From: Crossiella sp. SN42
GTDB taxonomy: Bacteria; Actinomycetota; Actinomycetes; Mycobacteriales; Pseudonocardiaceae
Direction: 5' to 3'
Length of the DNA stretch: 64,000 nucleotides
Assembly: GCF_023897065.1 (NCBI RefSeq)
Contig: NZ_JAMHIV010000029.1
Coordinates: 1-64,000 of the forward strand
Of the stretch, positions 52,575-62,254 are shown one piece after another. The notes beneath the pieces were generated by a model. The model did no database searches. It saw only the letters and a list, made by a program, of their open reading frames with translations, and was not told the origin of the DNA. Position 1 is the first letter of the stretch. Every line of letters starts with the position of its first letter. The position numbers and the translations under genes were made by a program.

Positions 52575-52617
52575 GGGTGAAATCACGTTCAACCGGGTGA
52601 TCACTCGACTGGGTGAT
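52575..52617 (+). repeat. Three GGGTGA direct repeats upstream of folP2
   Basis: GGGTGA occurs at 52575, 52595 and 52611 (the first two as CGGGTGA, the last two extending to GGGTGAT). They lie in the divergent gap between the GGDEF gene and folP2, 60-100 bp before the latter. They may be regulator half-sites; coincidence cannot be excluded. Confidence 0.35.
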
Positions 52618-52676
52618 AGCCAGCGTGCGGATCGCGTCAGCACTGGTTGTCAGGTGCGTGTGATAGTTCTGGGCAC

Positions 52677-53522
52677 GTGGTGGAGTTGAGCTTTCGCGGG
52701 CGCCGGGTCGCCAGGAACGGCGCCATGATCATGGCGATCATCAACCGCACCCCCGACTCCTTCTATGACGGTGGGGCCAACTTCGCCGATGAGGCCGCGA
52801 TGGCCTCGGTGGCCAAGGCGGTGGCCGAGGGCGCGGACATCATCGACATCGGCGGCGTGAAGGCCGGGCCCGGCGCCGAGGTGGGGGTGGCCGAGGAGAT
52901 CGCCAGGACGGTCCCGTTCGTGGTCGCGGTGCGCGCCCGCTTCCCCGAGGTGGTGATCAGCATCGACACCTGGCGGGCCGAGGTGGCCAGGGTGGCCTGC
53001 GCCGAGGGCGCGGACCTGATCAACGACACCTGGGCGGCGGCCGACCCGGCGCTGATCGAGGTGGCCGCGGAGTTCGGCGCCGGGTTCGTCTGCTCGCACA
53101 CCGGCGGGCTGACACCGCGGCACCGCCCGTTCCGGGTGCGCTTCGCCGACCTGGTCGGCGAGGTGGTCGCCGAGACCACGCGGCGGGCGGAAAGCCTGGT
53201 GCGCCAAGGCGTGCCCCGGGCGGGCATCCTGATCGACCCGACCCACGACTTCGGCAAGAACACCTGGCACGGGCTGGAGCTGTTGCGCCGGGCGGACGAG
53301 CTGGTCGGCACCGGGTGGCCGGTGCTGATGGCGCTGTCCAACAAGGACTTCGTCGGCGAGACCCTCGGGGTGCCGCTGGCCGAGCGGGTGGACGGCACGC
53401 TGGCCGCCACCGCGATCGCCGCGCACGCCGGGGCCGCGGTGTTCCGGGCGCACCAGGTCGCCCGCACCCGGACGGTGCTCGACACCGTCGCTACGCTGCT
53501 GGCGTGTCCACCCTCGACCTGA
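52677..53522 (+). CDS. folP2: Dihydropteroate-synthase-like protein, FolP2 type
   Basis: 281-residue TIM barrel of the pterin-binding family: IMAIINRTPDSFYDGG near the N terminus, DIIDIGGVKAGPGAEV (the canonical enzyme has DVGGESTRPG), SIDTWRAEVA and DPTHDFGKNT. The altered loop matches the actinobacterial FolP2 group, which in mycobacteria lacks dihydropteroate synthase activity; the function is unsettled. GTG 52677 lies 9 bases after GATAGT, a probable leaderless start (GTG 52680 is possible). It overlaps the nitroreductase start by 19 bp. Confidence 0.87.
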   Translation: MVELSFRGRRVARNGAMIMAIINRTPDSFYDGGANFADEAAMASVAKAVAEGADIIDIGGVKAGPGAEVGVAEEIARTVPFVVAVRARFPEVVISIDTWRAEVARVACAEGADLINDTWAAADPALIEVAAEFGAGFVCSHTGGLTPRHRPFRVRFADLVGEVVAETTRRAESLVRQGVPRAGILIDPTHDFGKNTWHGLELLRRADELVGTGWPVLMALSNKDFVGETLGVPLAERVDGTLAATAIAAHAGAAVFRAHQVARTRTVLDTVATLLACPPST

Positions 53523-54148
53523 GCCCAGACGAGCTGCTGACCACCACCCGCTCGGTCCGCAAGCGCCTCGACCTGCACCGCCCGGTGCCGCGCGAGCTGA
53601 TCGAGGAGTGCCTGGAGATCGCGTTGCAGGCGCCCTCGGGCAGCAACCGGCAGAGCTGGCACTGGCTGGTGGTCACCGACCGGGCCCAGCGGGCCGCGAT
53701 CGGCGAGTTCTACCGGCGCGCGGTGGCCGGGTACCTGGAGTCCAGCGGCGCGGCGGGCAAGCTGTTCGCCGAGGATCCGGAACGGGCCAAGGTGCAGTCC
53801 AGGGTGGGCAGCAGCGTGGCCTACCTGGGCGAGAAGATGGGCGAGGTGCCGGTGCTGGTCATCCCGTGCCTGCGGGTGCCGGAGCTGCCTGCGGGCAACC
53901 AGGCCGGGCTGTGGGGCTCGATCCTGCCCGCGGCCTGGAGCTACATGCTGGCCGCCCGCGCCAGGGGCCTGGGCACCGCGTGGACCACCCTGCACCTGGC
54001 GTTTGAAACCGAGATCGCCGAGCTGCTCGGACTGCCCGAGGATGTCCGTCAGGCGGCGCTGATACCCACCGCCTACGCTGTCGGCACGGACTTCCGGCGC
54101 GCGGCGCGCCAGCCGCTGTCCGACGTGCTGCATTTTGACCGTTGGTGA
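53504..54148 (+). CDS. Nitroreductase-family FMN oxidoreductase (paralogue)
   Basis: 214-residue FMN oxidoreductase closely matching 43384-44031: TRSVRKRLDLHRPVP, QAPSGSNRQSWHWLVVTD, WGSILPAAWSYMLAARARGL, TAWTTLHLAF and the VLHFDRW end. GTG 53504 lies inside the end of folP2, six bases after the -10-like TACGCT, so it may have its own leaderless transcript as well as read-through. Its stop overlaps the next small gene (GTGA). Confidence 0.9.
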   Translation: MSTLDLSPDELLTTTRSVRKRLDLHRPVPRELIEECLEIALQAPSGSNRQSWHWLVVTDRAQRAAIGEFYRRAVAGYLESSGAAGKLFAEDPERAKVQSRVGSSVAYLGEKMGEVPVLVIPCLRVPELPAGNQAGLWGSILPAAWSYMLAARARGLGTAWTTLHLAFETEIAELLGLPEDVRQAALIPTAYAVGTDFRRAARQPLSDVLHFDRW

Positions 54149-54354
54149 GCGATTTCTTTCAAGAGTTCGGGGACCAAGACGTGGCAAGTGAGTTCGAGAC
54201 GAACATCCACCAGCGGGTGGCGCAGGCCAAGGAGGCCGTCCGCGCGGCCCGTGCCGAGGGCGATGAGCACCGCGCCGACCTGCACGAAGCCGATCTGAAC
54301 AACCTCAAGCGGCTGGCCGGTGAGCACGGGGTCGACCTGACCAAGGACGCCTGA
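54145..54354 (+). CDS. Small helical charged protein, unknown function
   Basis: 69 residues if the GTG at 54145 is used (overlapping the nitroreductase stop as GTGA), or 57 from the GTG at 54181. The core HQRVAQAKEAVRAARAEGDE is a charged, probably coiled helix, followed by HRADLHEADLNNLKRLAGEHG. No signal or membrane segment. I do not recognise a characterised family. Confidence 0.6.
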   Translation: MSDFFQEFGDQDVASEFETNIHQRVAQAKEAVRAARAEGDEHRADLHEADLNNLKRLAGEHGVDLTKDA

Positions 54355-54362
54355 CCGGCGCG

Positions 54363-55853
54363 GTGGCGGACCAGGGACTGCTGCTCGGGATCGACATCGG
54401 CACCGCCAGCAGCAAGGGCGTGCTGACCCGGCGGGACGGCACCGTGCTGGCCACCGCGACCAGGGCGCACCAGACCTCGACGCCTCGTCCGGGCTGGTTC
54501 GAGCACGACGCGGACGCGGTGTGGTGGGCCGATTTCCGGGCGCTGGCCAGGGAACTGGCCCAGGCCGGGCCGGTGGCCGCGGTCGCGGTCAGCGGGATCG
54601 GCCCCTGCTACCTGCCTGCCGACGGCGCGGGCAGGCCGCTGCGCCCGGCGATCCTCTACGGCGTGGACACCAGGGCGACCGAGCAGATCAGCGCGCTCAC
54701 CGCGGAACTGGGCGCGGCGCCGATCCTGGCCCGCGGCGGCACCGCGCTGTCCAGCCAGGCGGTCGGACCCAAGATCCGCTGGGTGGCCGAGTTGGAGCCG
54801 GAGACGCACCGCCGGACCGAGCTGTGGTTCATGGCCAGCTCCTACCTGGTGCACCGGCTCACCGGCCGGTTCGTGCTCGACCACCACTCGGCCAGCCAGT
54901 GCGATCCGCTCTACGACCTGCACGCCGCGGACTGGGCGCGGGACTGGGCGGAGCGGGTCGCGCCCGGCCTGCCACTGCCGGAGCTGTTGTGGCCCACCGA
55001 GATCGCCGGTGTGGTCACCGAGGAGGCGGCGCGGGAGACCGGGCTGCCGCCGGGGATCCCGGTCACCGCGGGCACGGTGGACGCCTGGGCCGAGGCGACC
55101 AGCGTCGGCGTTAGCGCGCCCGGCGACACCATGATCATGTACGGCAGCACCATGTTCCTGATCCAGGTGCCGGCCGACCCCGTGCCCGCGCCGGAGCTGT
55201 GGACCACCAGGGGCGTGTTTCCCGGCACCTACAGCCTGGCCGCCGGGATGGCCACCTCCGGCTCGATCACCGACTGGCTGCGCGGCCTGCTCGGCGGCGA
55301 GGTCGGCACCCTGCTGGACGAGGCGGCGCGGGTGCCTGCCGGTAGCAACGGCTTGCTGGTGCTGCCCTACTTCGCGGGGGAGCGCACGCCGATCTTCGAC
55401 CCGGACGCGCGCGGCATCATCGCCGGGCTCACCCTGCGGCACGGCCGCGCCGAGTTGTACCGGGCCGCGCTGGAAGGCGTGGCGCACGGTGTCCGGCACA
55501 ACCTGGAGGCGATGGCCGCCGCGGGCGGGCAGGCGGAGCGGCTGGTCGCGGTGGGCGGCGGCGCGCAGGGCTCGCTGTGGACCCAGATCGTCAGCGACGT
55601 CACCGGACGCGCCCAGGAGGTGCCCCGGCACACCATGGGGGCCTGCCTCGGCAACGCCATGCTGGCCGCCGGGGCGCTCGGCGAGCGGGTGGACGCACGA
55701 CGGTGGAACCCGGTGGCCGCCACGCTCGAGCCCGACCCGGCGCGGGCCGAGGTGTACGCGGACAGCCACCGGCACTACCGCGCGCTGTATCCGTCCACTG
55801 TGGACACAGCGCACTTCCTGGCGCGGCAGCAGCGTCAGTCCGGCGGTTCCTGA
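54363..55853 (+). CDS. FGGY-family carbohydrate kinase (xylulokinase-like)
   Basis: 496-residue sugar kinase: LLLGIDIGTASSKGVLTR (phosphate loop), VSGIGPCYLP, GTVDAWAEATSVGV, YFAGERTPIFDPDARG and VGGGAQGSLWTQIVSDVTG. Length and the GERTP motif fit the xylulokinase-like subgroup, but no isomerase or transporter adjoins it, so the substrate is uncertain. GTG 54363 is 9 bp after the preceding stop, with no clear ribosome site. Confidence 0.86.
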   Translation: MADQGLLLGIDIGTASSKGVLTRRDGTVLATATRAHQTSTPRPGWFEHDADAVWWADFRALARELAQAGPVAAVAVSGIGPCYLPADGAGRPLRPAILYGVDTRATEQISALTAELGAAPILARGGTALSSQAVGPKIRWVAELEPETHRRTELWFMASSYLVHRLTGRFVLDHHSASQCDPLYDLHAADWARDWAERVAPGLPLPELLWPTEIAGVVTEEAARETGLPPGIPVTAGTVDAWAEATSVGVSAPGDTMIMYGSTMFLIQVPADPVPAPELWTTRGVFPGTYSLAAGMATSGSITDWLRGLLGGEVGTLLDEAARVPAGSNGLLVLPYFAGERTPIFDPDARGIIAGLTLRHGRAELYRAALEGVAHGVRHNLEAMAAAGGQAERLVAVGGGAQGSLWTQIVSDVTGRAQEVPRHTMGACLGNAMLAAGALGERVDARRWNPVAATLEPDPARAEVYADSHRHYRALYPSTVDTAHFLARQQRQSGGS

Positions 55854-56023
55854 GTCGGTCCCTTGCCGAACTGCTGCTGGTACTCGTCCACCTGCTGCGG
55901 TGTCGGGTCCGGGCCGACGGCCTCGGCGAAGTCCTCCGGATCCTCGAAGTCGGCGGCGTGCGGATCGTCGGGATCGGGTTCCCGCTCCGGCGGTAGCTCG
56001 GCGAAGGCCTGCGGTTCGGTCAT
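55835..56023 (-). CDS. Small acidic protein, unknown function
   Basis: 62 residues, strongly acidic and Pro-rich (PPEREPDPDDPHAADFEDPE; DEYQQQFGKGP), probably disordered. ATG 56023 follows a weak GGGAATCC. The 3' end overlaps the sugar kinase end by 19 bp. No family recognised. Confidence 0.5.
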   Translation of the reverse strand: MTEPQAFAELPPEREPDPDDPHAADFEDPEDFAEAVGPDPTPQQVDEYQQQFGKGPTQEPPD

Positions 56024-56113
56024 GGGTGCCGGATTCCCGGGACCATCGGGTATTACACCGCGCCGCCGGATGCGGAAAGGTGTCTGGAGACGGTGGCGAG
56101 GAAGGGGCGGACG

Positions 56114-58459
56114 ATGAGACGGTTCCTGCTGGTGGCGCTCGTACTGGTCAGCGTCGGCGCTGGTCTGACGCCCGCGACGGCCGCGCCCGCGCTCGACGTG
56201 CACCGCATCCCCGGGGTCAAGGGGCCGGTGCGGGTGGTCACCGACACCTGGGGCGTGCCGCACGTCTTCGCCACCCATCAGGATGACGCTTTCCTGGCCC
56301 AGGGCTTCCTGGCCGCCAGGGACCGGCTGTTCCAGATCGACCTGTGGCGGCGGCGTGGCCTCGGGCAGCTCGCCGAGGTGCTCGGCCCGGACTACGTCGA
56401 GCAGGACCGGGCCACCCGGCTGTTCCTCTACCGCGGTGACCTGGACCGGGAGTGGGCGGCCTACGGCGAGCGGGCCCGCGGCATCGCCACCCGGTTCACC
56501 CAGGGCATCAACGCCTACCTGGACCACCTGGCCCGCACCCCGGCCGCGCTGCCGGAGGAGTTCCGCCGCCTCGGTTACCGGCCGGCCAGGTGGTCGCCGG
56601 AGGACGTGGTGCGCATCCGCAGCCACGGCCTGACCGGCAACCTCACCGACGAGGTGACCAGGGCCAGGATCGCCTGCGCGGCTGGTGCGGAGACCGACAA
56701 GCTGCGGCAGCGGTTGCAGCCCGATCGGCCGATCCAGTCGCCTGGCGGACTCGACCCGTGCCTGGTCCCCGCCGACGTGCTGCGGGTGTTCACCCTGGCC
56801 ACCCAGCAGGTCAGCTTCACCGGCGGCGCGGTGGTCGCCACACCGAGGGAGGAGGTCAGCGAGGGCAGCAACAACTGGGCGATCGCGCCCAGCCGCACCG
56901 GCACCGGCCGGGCCCAGCTGGCCAACGACCCGCACCGCGCCTACGCCGCGCCCTCGCTGCGCTACCTCAGCCACCTCTCCGCGCCCGGCCTCAACGTGAT
57001 CGGCGCGAACGAGCCCGCGCTGCCCGGCGTCTCCATCGGGCACAACGGCCGGATCGCCTTCGGGCTGACCATCTTCCGGATGGACCAGGAGGACCTCTAC
57101 GTCTACCAGCTCGACCCGGCCGACCCCGGCCGCTACCGGTACCGCGACGGCTGGGAGCCGATCAAGGTGCTGCGGGAGAAGATCGCGGTGGCCGGCCGGG
57201 AGCCGGTGGAGGTGGAGCTGCCGTTCACCCGCCACGGACCGGTGCTGGCCAGCGGGAACGGACACGCCTTCGCGGTCCGCTCGGCCTGGCTGGAACCCGG
57301 CATGGCGCCCTACTTCGGCAGCGTGCGGTACATGTACGAGCAGGACTTCGCCGGGTTCAAGGCGGCCATGCGCAACTGGGGCGCGCCCACGGAGAACCAG
57401 GTCTACGCCGACACCAGCGGCAACATCGGCTGGGTGCCGGGCGGGTTGTCGCCCAAGCGTTCCGGCTACGACGGCCTGCTGCCCGCGCCCGGCGACGGCC
57501 GGTTCGAGTGGACCGGTTTCCACACCGGCGACGACCTGCCGCACGCCTACAACCCGGCCCAGGGCTATGTGGCCACGGCCAACCAGTACAACCTGCCGCC
57601 GGGCTTCCCGCACCCGATCGGCTTCGAGTGGGGCCTGCCGTACCGGCACAACCGGATCACCGAGGTGCTCAACGCGGACAAGCGGTTCACCGTGGCCGAC
57701 GCCCAGCGCTTGCAGAACGACCAGCTGTCCATCCCGGCCCGCCAGCTGACCAAGGTGCTGGCCACCGTGCCGGCGGCGGATCCGTTGTCCGGCAAGGCGT
57801 TGGCGCTGCTGCGCGGCTGGGACGCGGTGCTGGCGGCGGAGTCCGGGCGGGCCGCGCTGTTCGAGGTGTGGCTGAGCAGGCACCTCAACCCGGCCTTCGC
57901 CCAGGCCGTGGCTCCCGCCGCCGCGCCGCTGATCCCCGTCCCGGACACCCGCAACCTGCTGGAGGCCATGGCGCACCCGGAGAAGTGGTTCGGCGCGGAC
58001 CCGGTGGTCAAGCGGGACAAGCTCGTCACCGGCACCCTGGCCGCCGCCTGGCGCGAGCTGGAGACCCTGCTCGGCCCGGACCCGGCCGCCTGGCAGTGGG
58101 GCCGGTTGCAGCACACGCTGTTCCAGCACCCGCTGAGTCCCGCGCTGTCCCCGGCGGACCGGGCCCGCTTCGACGTCGGCCCGTTCCCGCGCGGCGGCTC
58201 CAAGGACACGGTGAACCAGTCCTCCTACCGCCGCACCGACTTCCGGCAGACCAGCGGCGCCTCGTTCCGGATGGTGCTGGACGTGGGCAACTGGGACGCC
58301 GCCCGCGCGATCAACACCCCCGGCCAGTCCGGTGTGCAGGCGAACCGGCACTACCGGGACCTGGCCGGGAAGTGGCGGGACGGCGAGTACTTCCCGCTGC
58401 TCTACAGCCGCGCCGCGGTGGAGCGGCACGCCGACCGGATCACCCTGCTGTTGCCCTGA
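56114..58459 (+). CDS. Secreted penicillin-acylase-family Ntn hydrolase
   Basis: 781-residue precursor with signal peptide (MRRFLLVALVLVSVGAGL, ends about residue 24). The alpha chain carries TWGVPHVFA and RDRLFQIDLWRRRGLG. Autocleavage is expected before Ser252 in EGSNNWAI, giving a beta chain with the N-terminal nucleophile; HGPVLAS and NQSSYRRT follow. The family includes penicillin G and acyl-homoserine-lactone acylases, so antibiotic breakdown or quorum quenching is possible. ATG 56114 is preferred; GTG 56093 adds seven residues. Confidence 0.9.
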   Translation: MRRFLLVALVLVSVGAGLTPATAAPALDVHRIPGVKGPVRVVTDTWGVPHVFATHQDDAFLAQGFLAARDRLFQIDLWRRRGLGQLAEVLGPDYVEQDRATRLFLYRGDLDREWAAYGERARGIATRFTQGINAYLDHLARTPAALPEEFRRLGYRPARWSPEDVVRIRSHGLTGNLTDEVTRARIACAAGAETDKLRQRLQPDRPIQSPGGLDPCLVPADVLRVFTLATQQVSFTGGAVVATPREEVSEGSNNWAIAPSRTGTGRAQLANDPHRAYAAPSLRYLSHLSAPGLNVIGANEPALPGVSIGHNGRIAFGLTIFRMDQEDLYVYQLDPADPGRYRYRDGWEPIKVLREKIAVAGREPVEVELPFTRHGPVLASGNGHAFAVRSAWLEPGMAPYFGSVRYMYEQDFAGFKAAMRNWGAPTENQVYADTSGNIGWVPGGLSPKRSGYDGLLPAPGDGRFEWTGFHTGDDLPHAYNPAQGYVATANQYNLPPGFPHPIGFEWGLPYRHNRITEVLNADKRFTVADAQRLQNDQLSIPARQLTKVLATVPAADPLSGKALALLRGWDAVLAAESGRAALFEVWLSRHLNPAFAQAVAPAAAPLIPVPDTRNLLEAMAHPEKWFGADPVVKRDKLVTGTLAAAWRELETLLGPDPAAWQWGRLQHTLFQHPLSPALSPADRARFDVGPFPRGGSKDTVNQSSYRRTDFRQTSGASFRMVLDVGNWDAARAINTPGQSGVQANRHYRDLAGKWRDGEYFPLLYSRAAVERHADRITLLLP

Positions 58460-59039
58460 CCACCGGCACGCCCAGCGCGGCGAAGCACTCGTCCACCAGC
58501 GCGGTCAGCTCCGGCTCGCCGTCCCTGGCGACCCAGGCGGTGACCGCGGTGGTCAGCGCGGCCACCGCGGCCGCGGCCTGGGCCTTGATCGCGAGATCGG
58601 GCTCGGCCAGTCCGGCGCGGGTGGCCAGCGCGGCGGCGAACAGGTCGGTGGTGGACTCCACGTTGAGGTAGTTGCGGGCGCGCAGGGCCGGGGTGGCCAT
58701 GACCAGCTTGGTGCGGATGAGCACGGTCTCTTGGTCCTTGGGCAGCACCTCGGCCAGCCCGGCGCGCACCGCCCGGTGCACCGCGGTGAGCGGCGGTTCT
58801 CCTGCGGGCCGTTCGGTGAGCAGCGTGGTGATCAACGGGTCGTAGTCGTCGACCTCGACCACGTCCTCCTTGCGCGGGAAGTGCCGGAAGAAGGTCATGT
58901 GCGAGACCCCGGCGGCGGCCGCGATCTCCTCCACGGTGGTCGCCTCGAAGCCCTTGGCCATGATCAGCCGCAGCGCGTGTTCCTGGATCGCGCGCCGGGT
59001 GTCCGCCTTCTTCCGGGCCCGCCAGTCGGTCTCGCTCAC
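58440..59039 (-). CDS. TetR-family transcriptional regulator
   Basis: 199-residue TetR protein. Helix-turn-helix [31 protein letters not shown] lies near residues 30-60. The GTG at 59039 overlaps the monooxygenase stop as GTGA, so it is the second gene of a coupled pair; a longer start would sit within the upstream gene. The 40-bp palindrome at 59908 upstream of the pair is its likely operator. The 3' end overlaps the acylase by 20 bp. Confidence 0.88.
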   Translation of the reverse strand: MSETDWRARKKADTRRAIQEHALRLIMAKGFEATTVEEIAAAAGVSHMTFFRHFPRKEDVVEVDDYDPLITTLLTERPAGEPPLTAVHRAVRAGLAEVLPKDQETVLIRTKLVMATPALRARNYLNVESTTDLFAAALATRAGLAEPDLAIKAQAAAAVAALTTAVTAWVARDGEPELTALVDECFAALGVPVVRATAG

Positions 59040-59902
59040 CGGCCCAGTATCGGCGCTGGTGCCACCACTCGCCCGAGGACCCTGGTCAGCCACCGCCGCA
59101 GACCTTCGAGGCGGCGGCCGTGCCAGGCGAGGTGGCCGTCCGGGCGGATGAGCGCCAGCTCGGTGCGCGGCCAGCGCAGGTCGGTGACGCTCTCGCCCAG
59201 CCAGGGGCGGATCATCGGAGACTGGTTGGCGAAGGCGGACAGCAGCGCCCAGCGGCCGCCCAGCTCCTCGTGCAGCCGGGTGGGGGTCCCGTCGGCGCGG
59301 TGGCAGGCCAGGTCCGGCACCCGGTCACCCGCGCGGCCGAGCACGCCGCCGGAGCGCGATCCGGCCAGCGGGCCGCGCCGGTAGGACACCGGCCCCGGTC
59401 CGGTCAGCAGCCGCCGCGGCCTGGCCGCCAGCCGCCGTTCGGCCTCGTAGGTCTCCAGCAGTTGTTCGGCCGCGCGCCCGAGCACCACGGCGGCCAGCTT
59501 CCAGCCCAGGTTCTCCGCGTCCCCGATCCCGGCCCCGCCCCGGCCGTGCGCCGCGCTCCCGGCCAGCAGCACCCGCCCGCACCGGTAGTCCGGCCGCCGG
59601 ACCGCCGCGCGCACGGTGCCGTGCGCGCCGTCGCACCCGGCCACCCAGCCCGCGCGCAGCACCTCCGCGCCCGCCCGCACCAGCACGATGTCCTTGCCCG
59701 GCACCACCTCGGTGACCCGCAGGCCCCACTCCACCGCGACGCCCAGGTCAGCCAGCCGCTCGGTCAGCGCGTGCACACCGGTGGCCGGTCCGGGCGCGGC
59801 GTCCACCACCCGCACGCCTGCTCCGGCCGCGCGCAAGGCGCAGGCCAGCGTCAGCCCCGTCGGCCCTGCCCCCACCACCAGCACAGACGTGAACCCCACC
59901 AC
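59036..59902 (-). CDS. Shortened FAD-dependent aromatic monooxygenase
   Basis: 288 residues versus about 500 for the family. The FAD loop [21 protein letters not shown] is intact, as is [11 protein letters not shown], but the usual substrate-domain stretches between these and the GD motif are missing, and the GD motif reads [25 protein letters not shown], with Gly-Asp replaced by Gly-Ser. The open frame is intact, so it may be internally deleted yet expressed. Coupled to the TetR gene downstream. Confidence 0.75.
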   Translation of the reverse strand: MVGFTSVLVVGAGPTGLTLACALRAAGAGVRVVDAAPGPATGVHALTERLADLGVAVEWGLRVTEVVPGKDIVLVRAGAEVLRAGWVAGCDGAHGTVRAAVRRPDYRCGRVLLAGSAAHGRGGAGIGDAENLGWKLAAVVLGRAAEQLLETYEAERRLAARPRRLLTGPGPVSYRRGPLAGSRSGGVLGRAGDRVPDLACHRADGTPTRLHEELGGRWALLSAFANQSPMIRPWLGESVTDLRWPRTELALIRPDGHLAWHGRRLEGLRRWLTRVLGRVVAPAPILGR

Positions 59903-59907
59903 GACCT

Positions 59908-59947
59908 CCCAGTGTTAGCCACTAACATGTTAGCAGCTAACGCTGGG
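59908..59947. promoter_or_regulatory. 40-bp palindromic TetR operator
   Basis: An almost perfect 40-bp palindrome centred at 59927/59928 (core CTAACATGTTAG, outer GTTAGC/GCTAAC arms), five bases before the monooxygenase ATG. Its four half-sites suggest binding of two TetR dimers and autorepression of the monooxygenase-tetR pair. Confidence 0.8.
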
Positions 59948-60085
59948 CGGTGTGGATCAGCGGTGGGCCGCCCGGATCAGCTCGGTAGCCTGCCGCCGGT
60001 GACCGGTCCGAGCACTTCCGGACCCGCTTGCGTCGCGCGGCAATTTGGCAAGACTCCCCGCGCGACCCCGACTACCTTGGTCCGG

Positions 60086-62037
<1,952 letters not shown>

Positions 62038-62058
62038 TCACTGGTTCCACACTTGAGT

Positions 62059-62083
62059 CCCGGTCGCGGAAATCGCGGCCGGG
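62059..62083 (+). terminator. Hairpin terminator after argG
   Basis: 10-bp stem (CCCGGTCGCG with CGCGGCCGGG, one G-U pair) and a 5-base loop, 22 bp after the argG stop. No U-tract. Confidence 0.65.
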
Positions 62084-62254
62084 CTCAGTCGTGGGAACGG
62101 GCTTTCCCGGTTCCGGAGAACGAACCGGAACTCCTGTCCGCAGTACTGCGGCGGCGGCGTATGAACGCCTTCGAAACTAGCCAGAATCCGGTGCGGCCCC
62201 GCGTTAGTGTCGCCGCCTGCGACACGGGGTCGCGGTCGTGGTGAAGGAGTTCCC

